Shown: piece by piece, positions 11,709 through 20,815 of the stretch
How the letters are laid out: each line of letters opens with the position of its first letter
How positions within the stretch are numbered: position 1 is the first letter of the stretch
Source: Hexactinellida sp. DTS-2022
Lineage: Eukaryota; Porifera; Hexactinellida
Direction: 5' to 3'
NCBI GenBank assembly: GCA_028753945.1
Contig: JAPNXP010000001.1
Coordinates: forward strand, 11,770,501-11,834,500
Length of the DNA: 64,000 nucleotides
Notes under the pieces: model-generated
What the model saw: the letters and a program-made list of their open reading frames with translations, nothing else
The model's database searches: none
Told to the model about the DNA's origin: nothing
Program-made: the position numbers and the translations under genes

Positions 11709-11964
11709 CAGTGGCGGATCCAGACACGTTGAAAAGGGGGGGCCCAAGAAAAATGCGAGCGTAGCGAGTAACTTATAAGGGGTCTGGGGGATAACCCCCA
11801 GATTTTTTTTGAGTTATATACACTCAGAAGTAATTTTAAACGCTAATTTCTTTATAAGGAGCCATAGTTCAAACTTGAAGCTGAAGTTTCTTAAAATATT
11901 TTGTCAATTTCAGTTTCGAAGGGGGGGCCCAGGCCCCCTGGGGCCCCCCCTGGATCCGCCTCTG
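11709..11964. mobile_element. hAT-like element with 5-bp target duplication
   Basis: CAGTGGCGGATCCAG at the left end, CTGGATCCGCCTCTG at the right, flanked by CCCAA (11704-11708 and 11965-11969). Same family as 9409-10151. Confidence 0.78.
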
Positions 11965-11969
11965 CCCAA

Positions 11970-12715
11970 TTCCCAAACACAGATGACCTTTTGGCCAATA
12001 TCGTGTAAGAGATAACTTATTAATTATTTAAAATTGAAATGCAACAAGTAAAGTAATTGATTTGGTTAATCTTACACTATAGTATACTTCACATAATACG
12101 TGATACATCTTCAGAAATTGCAAATATACTTCCAATTAGTCAATTGTTCTTTATGGTATACTTAACTCTAATAGCCCGAAATATGAAAAGTTCTATTTTT
12201 TTCAGTTGGAACAGTAAAGTGGAGTAACAGCGAATGTTTAAGGCAAAGTTTAAAGAATATTCGCCTCACTTTAATGCATCCAGAGTTTTCCCAGGATTAT
12301 TCTATGGATTTTCCTGAATCACTTATTGGCTTTTGAATTTGTCTAATGACCTACTTATCGATTTTTTCACGCAACTATTTATTGACATTAAAAAATACAA
12401 TTCTAAGAGTTGGTGATTGAAATCAAGACGAAACAATAAATTAAAAAAACAATTGCAGAAATTCAGGGAAATCCATTGAGAATCCATTGAGCAATAACAT
12501 TCACGAAAATTGTTTGAAAGGGCTGGTAAGGAATATTATTAACTTAAACACATTTCCAAATGGTATTACACCTTCGGACGACGATGACGTCATCATTAAT
12601 GTTAACTTATCTTACAATTTCGCGAATTTTAAGATTCGAATTATTGGGTTGTTCTTAGATAATTCGATAGGTAAAGAATAAATGCAGAATATTCACACAT
12701 AGTATTAATGCTGTA
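11970..12715. other. gene-free AT-rich stretch
   Basis: Only short accidental open frames are present. I see no conserved domain, splice pattern or repeat before the MITE at 12716. Confidence 0.5.
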
Positions 12716-12900
12716 CAGTCGATTCCGCTTAATAGAGCCACCGCTTAATAGATTTCACTGCTTAATCGGGTCAAAATTTCACAGGATTTATAGGACGGTA
12801 TTACATTCTGGCTTAAAATATTTTCGGTTAATAGATTTCTCCGCTTAATTGGGTCAAAGCGACATGGTCCCGAGGTAACTCTATTAAGCAGAGTCGACTG
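12716..12900. mobile_element. TA-flanked MITE, family A
   Basis: 185-bp element from CAGTCGATTCCGCTTAATAG to CTATTAAGCAGAGTCGACTG between TA dinucleotides; the same internal motifs as 8580-8763. Confidence 0.82.
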
Positions 12901-13615
12901 TAGTTCAAATTACTCAGAATAAGAAGGGTTAGAAGGAAATAACGAATAATTACATTCACTACCACCCGAAATACTTAACTGAAATTGTTTAACACATTTA
13001 TACTAGTGATGAAAAATCGTAAATAAATTCAAAATAACAGCAGCTCCTGATCTAGTAGAAATAAAATAAAGTGCCTCCAAAAGAAATACTTTTGGTGCAA
13101 TTGAAATGGTAAAAAGAGGGAAGGGGCGTCGAAGACTTGGGGTATAAGTAATTTTGCGTTACCTAATGTAAGAACTGCCCTTAGCTTAGACTACACCATC
13201 TAATAATTATATTGTAGTAGAGAGCATGCAATCCCAATTATTCGGGCCTATCTTTGACTATTTCAGCTGTAAATATAAATATATTTAAAATATACTTAAC
13301 AGTCTTAACTAAATGTCCTTCCGCAGTATGAAATATTCTAGTAAATAAATGACAAAAAGACTAAAAGCATTGATTACAACAGTTATAATATTTAAACGTA
13401 AACAGGTATGCTAATTGCAAATTAATATTATATACTTGCTAATATTAACTAAGCAAATAAAAACAGGGAGTAACCTAGGGTAGGGATACTATAAATTTTT
13501 ATTTGAGAGAAAAGGGAATCTAAATTAAGAAAACTAAAGCAGAAAGCGATGCTATTTGGGGTTTTTAGACATTAATATTACATTATAATCATTTTTTTCC
13601 ATAGGATCTAACGGA
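12901..13615. other. upstream region of the NLR gene
   Basis: AT-rich with no gene seen. A strong splice acceptor (pyrimidine tract then ccatag) ends at about 13604, 11 bases before the NLR ATG. This suggests a 5' untranslated exon lies upstream and that the NLR coding exon begins just before its start codon. Confidence 0.45.
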
Positions 13616-16600
13616 ATGGATCAAACAATCACTGAAATGAAAAATATTTACGAGTTATCGAGTGAGCTAACGACTGGCGACGTAGCCAAGTTAAGAACAC
13701 TAATGAATGTACCTTCGGGGATACGCGATGAAGACTGTGATGGAATAAATTTCCTGTCAGCCATATTAAATTGGGAAAAATTTAATCCGCACTCATTTTA
13801 CCAGGCATTGATCAGTTTGAAACGTCCCGACTTAATTCAAATTGCAATTAAAGTTCCAAGGCTATGTGTGTCAAAGCCTTTACAGGGAACCGATATATTC
13901 GAAGAAACTTTATCAATGAAAACGTTTTTACAACTGTTGAGAGCCGAAATTCCGCAGAAAAAATGGCAAGTAATAACTATATGCATCAAAGGTAGCTTGC
14001 AAGGCATATACGATTTTGAAAACATAATCAGGGATTGCTTAGATAGTCAATTAATCAACAAAGAACTGAAAGATTTCGAAAATGCACTTACAGCAATTAA
14101 GTGCATAGATGTAGCAACCAAAATCAGAGAATACAAATCATTGTTCGTAGAAATGTCAGAAGATGAATTCATCGGGAAATTGAAAAGGGCATTAAGACTG
14201 CAAGGCGTTGAAATTAAACAGTGGGAACAAAAACTGAAACAGTTCCTTAACATAACATACACAATGGTGACACAAATGCTGGGAGAAGAGGATACTGTGA
14301 GCTTAACGAGTGTGTACATAGAACTGACCATTGTTAAAGAGGAACCTCGTCCCGTGAAACTAGAAGATGAAACAACGTTTAATGAGATAGCCTATCTGAG
14401 GAAAATCGCTAACAAAGAAATCGAAATAACATCAGTGGACTTTACAAACGAATTGAAAACCTATACCGCAGAGAAACCGGAGATTTGGTGCCTAATTGGC
14501 AACCCCGGATGTGGGAAAACATTCCTTTCTAAGAGGATAGCGTTACGATTCGCAGAGGCTGAACTGAAACAAATTTCATATTCCATTTCTATCCCTTGTC
14601 GCAACTCCAATTGGCACTCCATGGAAACCACACGCGTAGAAGAAGGCAAATCAGTCACGTCTGAATTTGTCCAAGAATGGCTGTGCTTGGGATTGCCAGC
14701 GACATCCGATTGGACGAAAGACCTCGCCAAGCACATAGCCAAATCGGATGGAGAGGGTCTGTTGCTCATCATAGATGGACTCGATGAGTTCACTAAGAAG
14801 ATACCGTTTGACAAGTCTCTGCTATACTCGCTGCTAACAAGAGAAACACTGAATCAGTCCACCATCATAGCCACCACGAGACCAGGGGCCTGGACAGACA
14901 TTAGCTCGCATCAAGGAATCATAATAGACCGATTCTACCAAGTCTTGGGATTTTCACCTGAAAACAGAGACAGGTATTTCCAAAAGCAAATTACAAAGCT
15001 GGATAAGTTGAACGAATGCAAGAAGCTACTGTCTCTGTACGACGAGATGAACCAGCTGTCTCTAATACCAGTGAATGCCTCCCTGTTCGCGGCCCTACTG
15101 AAGGATGATACCGTGACTATCCAAACATTAACACACCTATACAGAGAACTAACCTGCTACCTGATCAGGAGACAATTAGACAGGATGGCTCTAAAGGAAC
15201 AGGCAAAAGTTAAAAAGATTGAATTATTCGACAAAAGCATCCTGGACTGCCTCTACGCCATAGGGAGAATCGCAATGATAGGTGTGGCTAGCCGCGAACT
15301 GACCTCCACCGAAAGAGTCCAAATGATAATTAATTATGTAGAAGTAGAGTGCCAGTGCTTAGGCCTGGCACATGAATTCTACACCAAAGACTCAGTAGGC
15401 ACTATTAAAAAGGTTTGGGCATTTGCCCATCTAACAATGCAGGAATTCACCTCAGCCATCTTCCTAAAATCAACCTCGTGGATAAAGCAGTGCATGAGTG
15501 TACGCTACATAGCCGACTGTAACGAGCACTTCTCGATATTTCGAATGGTTGTTCGTTTTCTCTGTGGTCTCCTGGCTAATAAGTCTGCTGCTCTGCTAAC
15601 CATTCTGTGTAGAAAGTTGCTGCCTGAAACAACTGAAGATCTACCCATGTATCACCAATTAGGGTTTGAAATCGGTATATTTTCTACTTTATTATTGCCA
15701 TACACAAGATATTATGACTTTACGAAGAAATACTTCCAAATAATCCCAAATCTTTTCGAGACGAATTCCCTCCATATCCACCTCGCCATCAAGCGATTAC
15801 TTCCCACTTCTGTCTCGCTGTATCTCGATGGGAATGTACTACCCGTGTCTCCTAACGAGTGGCTTTGCTTCACACAGTCACTACAGCTAGTCCAGCGAAT
15901 TAAAGTCCTCTACATACACACCACGCACGTGAGTATAGAGCAGTTTGAATCTCTAATGAAGCAAATACAAATCTATCCACTATCCCAGTTAGCTGTTAAA
16001 TTTGAAACGATTTATACACTTAAAGAGCCTATGAGTCGTAAAGTCCTAGCCTACACTAACCTCATTAATAAAGCTGTATTTGGTCATAATACTCGCATTT
16101 GCATAGAACTAATGACATGTGATATAAAGGAATTGACAGATATCGATTTGTTTACTTCTCCTACCAATCAGCATATTAATAGCGTGATGCTGTACAGTAG
16201 TAGATATTCCAATGAATTACTTGACCAACTAGTCAACTGTGTTGTATCTTCCGAATGCTTTCAGTATCTGGCTATTGATACAACAAAACACTTGAGCATC
16301 TTCCTACCTGCACTAACCCAAGCCACTCAGTTAAAGGGACTATACATCCAGGCTCTACATGGAAACTATGATCAGCTATTAGATGAACTGATGCCTAAAC
16401 TCACTCAGTTAACAGAAATTGTATATCCTGGCTACTCCCCGCTACCTCACATGGCACATCTAACTGGACTCACATATCTATATATAATGTCTGGATATGG
16501 ATCTGACAAATCACAATCAGCCAATCTACTCCGAGTACTGAATAGTAACCATAATACACTGAGGGTAGTTAACCTACCGCACTTAGATAAGATAGAATTC

Positions 16601-17014
16601 AAGCGCTGGACAGAATTCTTATCTGCTATACAATGCTGTGTTAATATAGTTAGGCTAGAGATAAGCAATACTTTTTTAATTTCATCAGAGGATACTTCTC
16701 AATGGACACACACCCTGAGATGTCTGCAGTCATTGCTTTATCTAAACATTTCCTATGTTGCACTATATGATGCTGGAATGTTATATGTGTGTCTGGGACT
16801 AGCCAAACATCCATCAATTAGGTTCTTACAAATATTTTACTGCCAACAGACCTCTCAGTCGTGTGAAGCACTCACTAACCTAATCCCTACTCTCAGACAG
16901 CTGGAGATACTGAAGATAAACGATCTCTCCAAACCAGATCCAGTTCCCATTGAAGCACTCAGATTAGCAGCGGAGGAGTACTCTATTTATTTTAAAGATT
17001 TTCTTTTCCATTAA
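13616..17014 (+). CDS. NLR-type receptor: two DED-like domains, NACHT, LRR-like tail
   Basis: Intact 1,132-residue protein in one exon, a predicted cytosolic STAND-family sensor. Residues about 10-82 (IYELSSELTT...VPRL) and 100-172 (MKTFLQLLRA...IREY) each fit a six-helix death-effector-like fold; the second has the typical LINKELKDFENALTAI...VATKI pattern. NACHT follows: Walker A GNPGCGKT at 295-302, Walker B LLLIIDGLDEF near 382-392, and TTRPGAW as sensor 1. The winged-helix/arm region contains FAHLTMQEF. From about residue 730 the sequence becomes repeated LRR-like segments (LEISNTF, LYLNISYVAL, LEILKIND). By family knowledge the NACHT binds ATP and oligomerises, DEDs recruit adaptors or caspases, and LRRs sense or inhibit. 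The DED calls rest on pattern, helped by two paralogous pseudogenes nearby; death or CARD folds are alternatives. The first ATG after a likely splice acceptor was chosen. Confidence 0.85.
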   Translation: MDQTITEMKNIYELSSELTTGDVAKLRTLMNVPSGIRDEDCDGINFLSAILNWEKFNPHSFYQALISLKRPDLIQIAIKVPRLCVSKPLQGTDIFEETLSMKTFLQLLRAEIPQKKWQVITICIKGSLQGIYDFENIIRDCLDSQLINKELKDFENALTAIKCIDVATKIREYKSLFVEMSEDEFIGKLKRALRLQGVEIKQWEQKLKQFLNITYTMVTQMLGEEDTVSLTSVYIELTIVKEEPRPVKLEDETTFNEIAYLRKIANKEIEITSVDFTNELKTYTAEKPEIWCLIGNPGCGKTFLSKRIALRFAEAELKQISYSISIPCRNSNWHSMETTRVEEGKSVTSEFVQEWLCLGLPATSDWTKDLAKHIAKSDGEGLLLIIDGLDEFTKKIPFDKSLLYSLLTRETLNQSTIIATTRPGAWTDISSHQGIIIDRFYQVLGFSPENRDRYFQKQITKLDKLNECKKLLSLYDEMNQLSLIPVNASLFAALLKDDTVTIQTLTHLYRELTCYLIRRQLDRMALKEQAKVKKIELFDKSILDCLYAIGRIAMIGVASRELTSTERVQMIINYVEVECQCLGLAHEFYTKDSVGTIKKVWAFAHLTMQEFTSAIFLKSTSWIKQCMSVRYIADCNEHFSIFRMVVRFLCGLLANKSAALLTILCRKLLPETTEDLPMYHQLGFEIGIFSTLLLPYTRYYDFTKKYFQIIPNLFETNSLHIHLAIKRLLPTSVSLYLDGNVLPVSPNEWLCFTQSLQLVQRIKVLYIHTTHVSIEQFESLMKQIQIYPLSQLAVKFETIYTLKEPMSRKVLAYTNLINKAVFGHNTRICIELMTCDIKELTDIDLFTSPTNQHINSVMLYSSRYSNELLDQLVNCVVSSECFQYLAIDTTKHLSIFLPALTQATQLKGLYIQALHGNYDQLLDELMPKLTQLTEIVYPGYSPLPHMAHLTGLTYLYIMSGYGSDKSQSANLLRVLNSNHNTLRVVNLPHLDKIEFKRWTEFLSAIQCCVNIVRLEISNTFLISSEDTSQWTHTLRCLQSLLYLNISYVALYDAGMLYVCLGLAKHPSIRFLQIFYCQQTSQSCEALTNLIPTLRQLEILKINDLSKPDPVPIEALRLAAEEYSIYFKDFLFH

Positions 17015-17305
17015 ACTTTCTGGAGACTATATCCGTACTTCGCTAGCCCCAAAAATGAATAGCTGCTACACAGTATACGGAATTCCTAACTAACATTTAA
17101 TTCTATATAATATTAGATTCCAGTTACATTTAGAATTAACAATGCAACGGTTGTAACTTGTAGTAAAGTTATATTATGATTAATTGTTCTACATATTTCC
17201 ATACACCAAGGCATGAATATTGTATTGGAATATTGTAAATTGTATTTTTTGGTTCAGATTACCAAATACATATCATATTCAAACTACTCATTGTACTGTC
17301 TTATA
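17015..17305. other. NLR 3' flank
   Basis: AT-rich sequence between the intact NLR and the antisense NLR pseudogene. No gene or repeat was recognised. Confidence 0.5.
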
Positions 17306-18290
17306 AATTCGTCGAGTCCGTCTATTATCAAGAGGAGACTCTCCCTCCTGTCCTCATTATGTATCGTGTCAGGGACTCTGCCCATCCTACACCGAGTGGC
17401 ATACTGATGCCAGCCATCTGCGCATGTATTTGTTGATCTCTTTGTCCTCTTGTCTCGCTACCTCTATCATGCCATTCTGTGTCTCTGCAGTGTGTGCACA
17501 GGAGATACTGGGAGTTCTCTAGTTTATCCATCCCGTAATAGTATCCGGAGTACTTGCATAGGAAGGTGTTGCCACAACCTGGATTCCCTATTAGCGTCCA
17601 GATTTCTGGTTTCTCGGTGCGACAATGGGAAAGATGAGATTCAAAGTCAACTATTTCTGATACGTACTTGGTATTCCATTTCCATTTCAAACCTCCTCTG
17701 CTCTTTGTTCATTTCCCTCGGGAATTCTATCTTTTTAACGGAGGTCTCTGCTTCTGGTTTGACTCTATCTGTCTGTTGTTTAATGGCAGTGAATGGAGTA
17801 TACATGGATTCCAATGCAACCATTTCTCTGTCTAGTATAACATCACTGACATCTCTGTGCTGCAATAGCATATACTCTCTCAGTTTCCTCATCCATTGGG
17901 GATGGTTATCGAATTATCTTCTCCTTCGTATTCTATCTCGGACAAGAGTTTAGTTTTGAATTAATCTTCACTTAAACCTTCGAACATAGATGCGTACTTT
18001 TGGATTTTCGGTACCAAATCGACTTTTCATCCGGAGTTCGTATAACCGGAGTACCCATTGAATATCCATTGTAGGGACCTGATTTTGTGGAACTGTTTGT
18101 TCATATTATCCGGAAATTTGTATTAACCGTTTCGTACTAAAGAGGTTCTACTGTGTATATACAGTAGAACCTCGTTAGACTTTAGTAAGCTTCGAGATTA
18201 TTCCTTCTTGTATCAAGTTGTATGCAAATATTCAGTATCTCTTTTGTGTTATCACTCTCTGTTATGTTTTGTGCGATTATTTCCTAAGTT
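17306..18290 (-). pseudogene. NLR pseudogene 1 (DED2 to NACHT Walker B)
   Basis: Minus-strand relic of an NLR related to the intact gene at 13616-17014 and closer still to the copy at 30776-31918. Visible pieces: the DED2-derived segment near 18290-17990, MRKLREYMLLQHRDVSDV, SMYTPFTAIKQQ, TEKPEIWTLIGNPGCGNTF and finally the Walker B segment near 17340, after which homology ends. The Walker A lysine is asparagine (GNPGCGNTF), and the frame shifts several times. A family C MITE and a second end fragment of it are inserted at about 18028-18180, splitting the DED2 segment. The part of NACHT beyond Walker B and the LRRs is missing. Confidence 0.85.
18028..18180. mobile_element. MITE, family C, inserted in an NLR pseudogene
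   Basis: Contains ccggagttcgtataaccgga, attgtagggacctgatttt and aaagaggttctactg. It is followed at once by a second left-end fragment (cagtagaacctcgttag). It interrupts homology between the two NLR pseudogenes. Confidence 0.7.
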
Positions 18291-18552
18291 GATTAATACG
18301 CGTATTATAGTATTATACTTATTATATGATCTAGAAAACTGTCAGTTCTAATTAGCATAAATATTCAACATGTGCTATGCAAAGCTATGACAGAAATTAA
18401 AAGTAGTACGCTATCCACCAGTAAGTACTACGTATTATACGTTAAATCTATGATCACCCAGGGAATATTACGAAATGAATTCAATAGAATATTTAGAATT
18501 CTTGTTGTAAATATAACATCTAGCCAATAATCATATTTGACTGTTGTATGAC

Positions 18553-19077
18553 GGTGTCATAGTGCCAGCGGTCCCCCCAAAATAATGTCCCCCCGGACCA
18601 ATTGCACTAGGGCCAGCTGTCCCCCCGGACTAGTGGCCTTAGTGTCAGCTGTCCCCCCTCAGGGTCAGATGTCCCCCACTCGGACTACTCACCCTAGGGC
18701 CAGCTGTCCCCCGTCAGCAATTATCCCATATCCTGACACAGATACATGTTGAAAACTAATGAATTGCTATACATCTTGTTGTAATCGAAAAATACATGCG
18801 CTAGTCATCAGGATATTGTTACTAAATTAAAATGATGTAAATCTATATTGGGAAGATATGTAGCACTTAATGTAGAATATGAAACTATAGTGATGTGCAT
18901 TGTGAAATTTAGTGTTCTGGGGCCCTAGTGTGAGGTTTCTGAGGGAAGACATCTGTCCCTAGGGCCACAGGTCCGGGGACATCTGATCCTAGGGCTACAA
19001 GTCCGGGGACATCTGACCCTAGGGCCACAGGTCCGGGGGGACATCTGACACGGGGGGACAGCTGGCACTCTGACACC
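18553..19077. mobile_element. inverted-repeat element with GTCCCCC / GGGGGAC subrepeats
   Basis: Ends GGTGTCATAGTGCCAGC and GCTGGCACTCTGACACC are inverted repeats. Inside each end lie several tandem-like units of the type agggccagctgtcccccc (left) and gggacatctgaccctaggg (right). About 525 bp with an AT-rich, non-coding centre. No clear target duplication was seen. The open frame at 18909-19103 is an artefact of the repeats. Confidence 0.75.
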
Positions 19078-19213
19078 GGATTATAGAGTGTCGGAATATG
19101 CAAGTTCTACTGTATACAAAGCCCATGATATTATATCATTACTTTTCATGAGTGAAAAAATCTTGAATTAGTAAATTAGAAAGAAAATATAAATTACTAT
19201 ACAACTTGTGGAG

Positions 19214-20470
19214 TTATAAAGCCATGAGACAGCACTCCTTGCTTTCAAGTGCTACAACAATGTTATTGTGCTTGCTAACTGCTACTCCTCTCGGACGAAC
19301 AAACTTGTGATCTCCAGACAGCATATCGTTATTTATAGTGTGTACTAACTCTCCTTTGTTGGTGAATATCTTGATTTGAGCTTCAAACCAGTCAGCTACT
19401 ATAATATTCCCAAATCGGTCTATTGAGAAGAAATAACAGCAACTAATCTCACTTTTCGGTATCAAGCATCTCACTAGCTCTCCTTCTAGGGAGAATACCT
19501 GGAGATGGAAAGGGGGAATGGGACCAAACACTACATACATATTGTCTTCGTAGAGTTTTATGCTAAATATGTCTGTGTTAGAATTCATTTGAGAAGTTTT
19601 GAGAGTTATTCTGTTTAGGAATTCAAGGTTGGAATTCAAAATAATAATCGACTTATTTACCCTCTCACACCCGTAGATATTATTGTTGTTATTGATATCA
19701 ATTCCCCACACATCGTTCTGTGTATCAACTGATTTGACGATTTTATTATTTGATTTTCTTATCTTCAACATATGCTTACCAGCTGCTACGAATATATATT
19801 CATCGGTTAGAGCTATTCCAATAGGAGATTTAGTTGTTGGAATCTTGTAGAGATGAATACCTTCTTCATTGAACACTTGAATTAAGTTAGACTCGTTATC
19901 AGCTACAAATATATTCTGTGTTGAATAGTCAATTGCCATTTGCATAGGCCATTTAATCTCACTAAGCCCTGTCCCTTCACGGGACCAGACAGGACTCAGT
20001 TTCAGAGAATAGTCCTCTGTCCTGAAAGGTCTCTCCTTCAGAGTCACAACCTTACACACCTCAATCACTGACTGTTCCAGCTGTTCCCTCTTCCAATCCA
20101 ACTCTACCCACCCCACACTCACACCCCTTGATACCTCCTCTCCGATCTTATCTTCCAGCGTACGGAGGTTCTTCTCAAGCACATCTCTCAGTTTGTTGTC
20201 TCTCAAATCTCTCTCTGTTGATTCTCTGGCTGTGTTCAGTTCATTGAAGATCCGTCTCTTCTCTGCTAACTCGTGTCTCGCTCGTGCAACTATCCCATCC
20301 ATCTCTTGCAGCAGACTGAGTTCTCTCACTGCTAGCAGAGAGTGTAGCTGTAGGAAGTCACTACTCACTCTCTCTTTCTCTTCCTGCACGTGGCTAACCA
20401 GAGCCGCTAGCGCTCTCTCCAACTTGTCAATACACAGCAGCTCTCCTGGTGCTGCTATACGTGTCGCCAT
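19214..20470 (-). CDS. coiled-coil and NHL-repeat protein (TRIM/NHL-like, no RING)
   Basis: 418 residues in a single exon. Residues about 10-150 are charged and helical (VQEEKERVSSDFLQLHSLLA, LRTLEDKIGEEV), consistent with a coiled coil. From about 165 onward NHL-type beta-propeller repeats appear: WPMQMAIDYSTQNIFVADNE, IGIALTDEYIFVAAG, WGIDINNNNNIYG, FFSIDRFGNIIVADW and RPRGVAVSKHNNIVVALES. This is the rear half of a TRIM-NHL layout, but no RING or B-box cysteines are present, so E3 ligase activity is not expected. NHL propellers bind protein or RNA. It lies about 345 bp downstream of the VLIG-like gene on the same strand. No substrate or partner can be named. Confidence 0.82.
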   Translation of the reverse strand: MATRIAAPGELLCIDKLERALAALVSHVQEEKERVSSDFLQLHSLLAVRELSLLQEMDGIVARARHELAEKRRIFNELNTARESTERDLRDNKLRDVLEKNLRTLEDKIGEEVSRGVSVGWVELDWKREQLEQSVIEVCKVVTLKERPFRTEDYSLKLSPVWSREGTGLSEIKWPMQMAIDYSTQNIFVADNESNLIQVFNEEGIHLYKIPTTKSPIGIALTDEYIFVAAGKHMLKIRKSNNKIVKSVDTQNDVWGIDINNNNNIYGCERVNKSIIILNSNLEFLNRITLKTSQMNSNTDIFSIKLYEDNMYVVFGPIPPFHLQVFSLEGELVRCLIPKSEISCCYFFSIDRFGNIIVADWFEAQIKIFTNKGELVHTINNDMLSGDHKFVRPRGVAVSKHNNIVVALESKECCLMAL

Positions 20471-20815
20471 GTCTCCGAAAAAATCAATATATATTCAATG
20501 GTACGTATTCACTAAACTAAAGTAAACAGTTTCACTATATTATACTACGTATACTACATTGGATATTTCAGATTTAAGTTGGTATACTCTAAACACAATG
20601 ATTGTTAGAAAACTCATGTGATTATCCCAGCTAATAGCAAAGAGCATAAGTACACTTACTATATGGGGATATATATACAAGAGTTCTTATAAATAGGAAA
20701 ATATTTAACAAATAGTTCTGAGGTCATCTACCGTACTAAAATTATGATATATAAAATACGTAAAAACATAAAATATACTCAAAATATTCCTTCATGTAAA
20801 ATATTATAATATTTA
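20471..20815. other. gap between the NHL and VLIG-like genes
   Basis: About 345 bp of AT-rich sequence holding the 3' end of the VLIG-like gene and the 5' side of the NHL gene. No separate gene or repeat was recognised. Confidence 0.5.
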
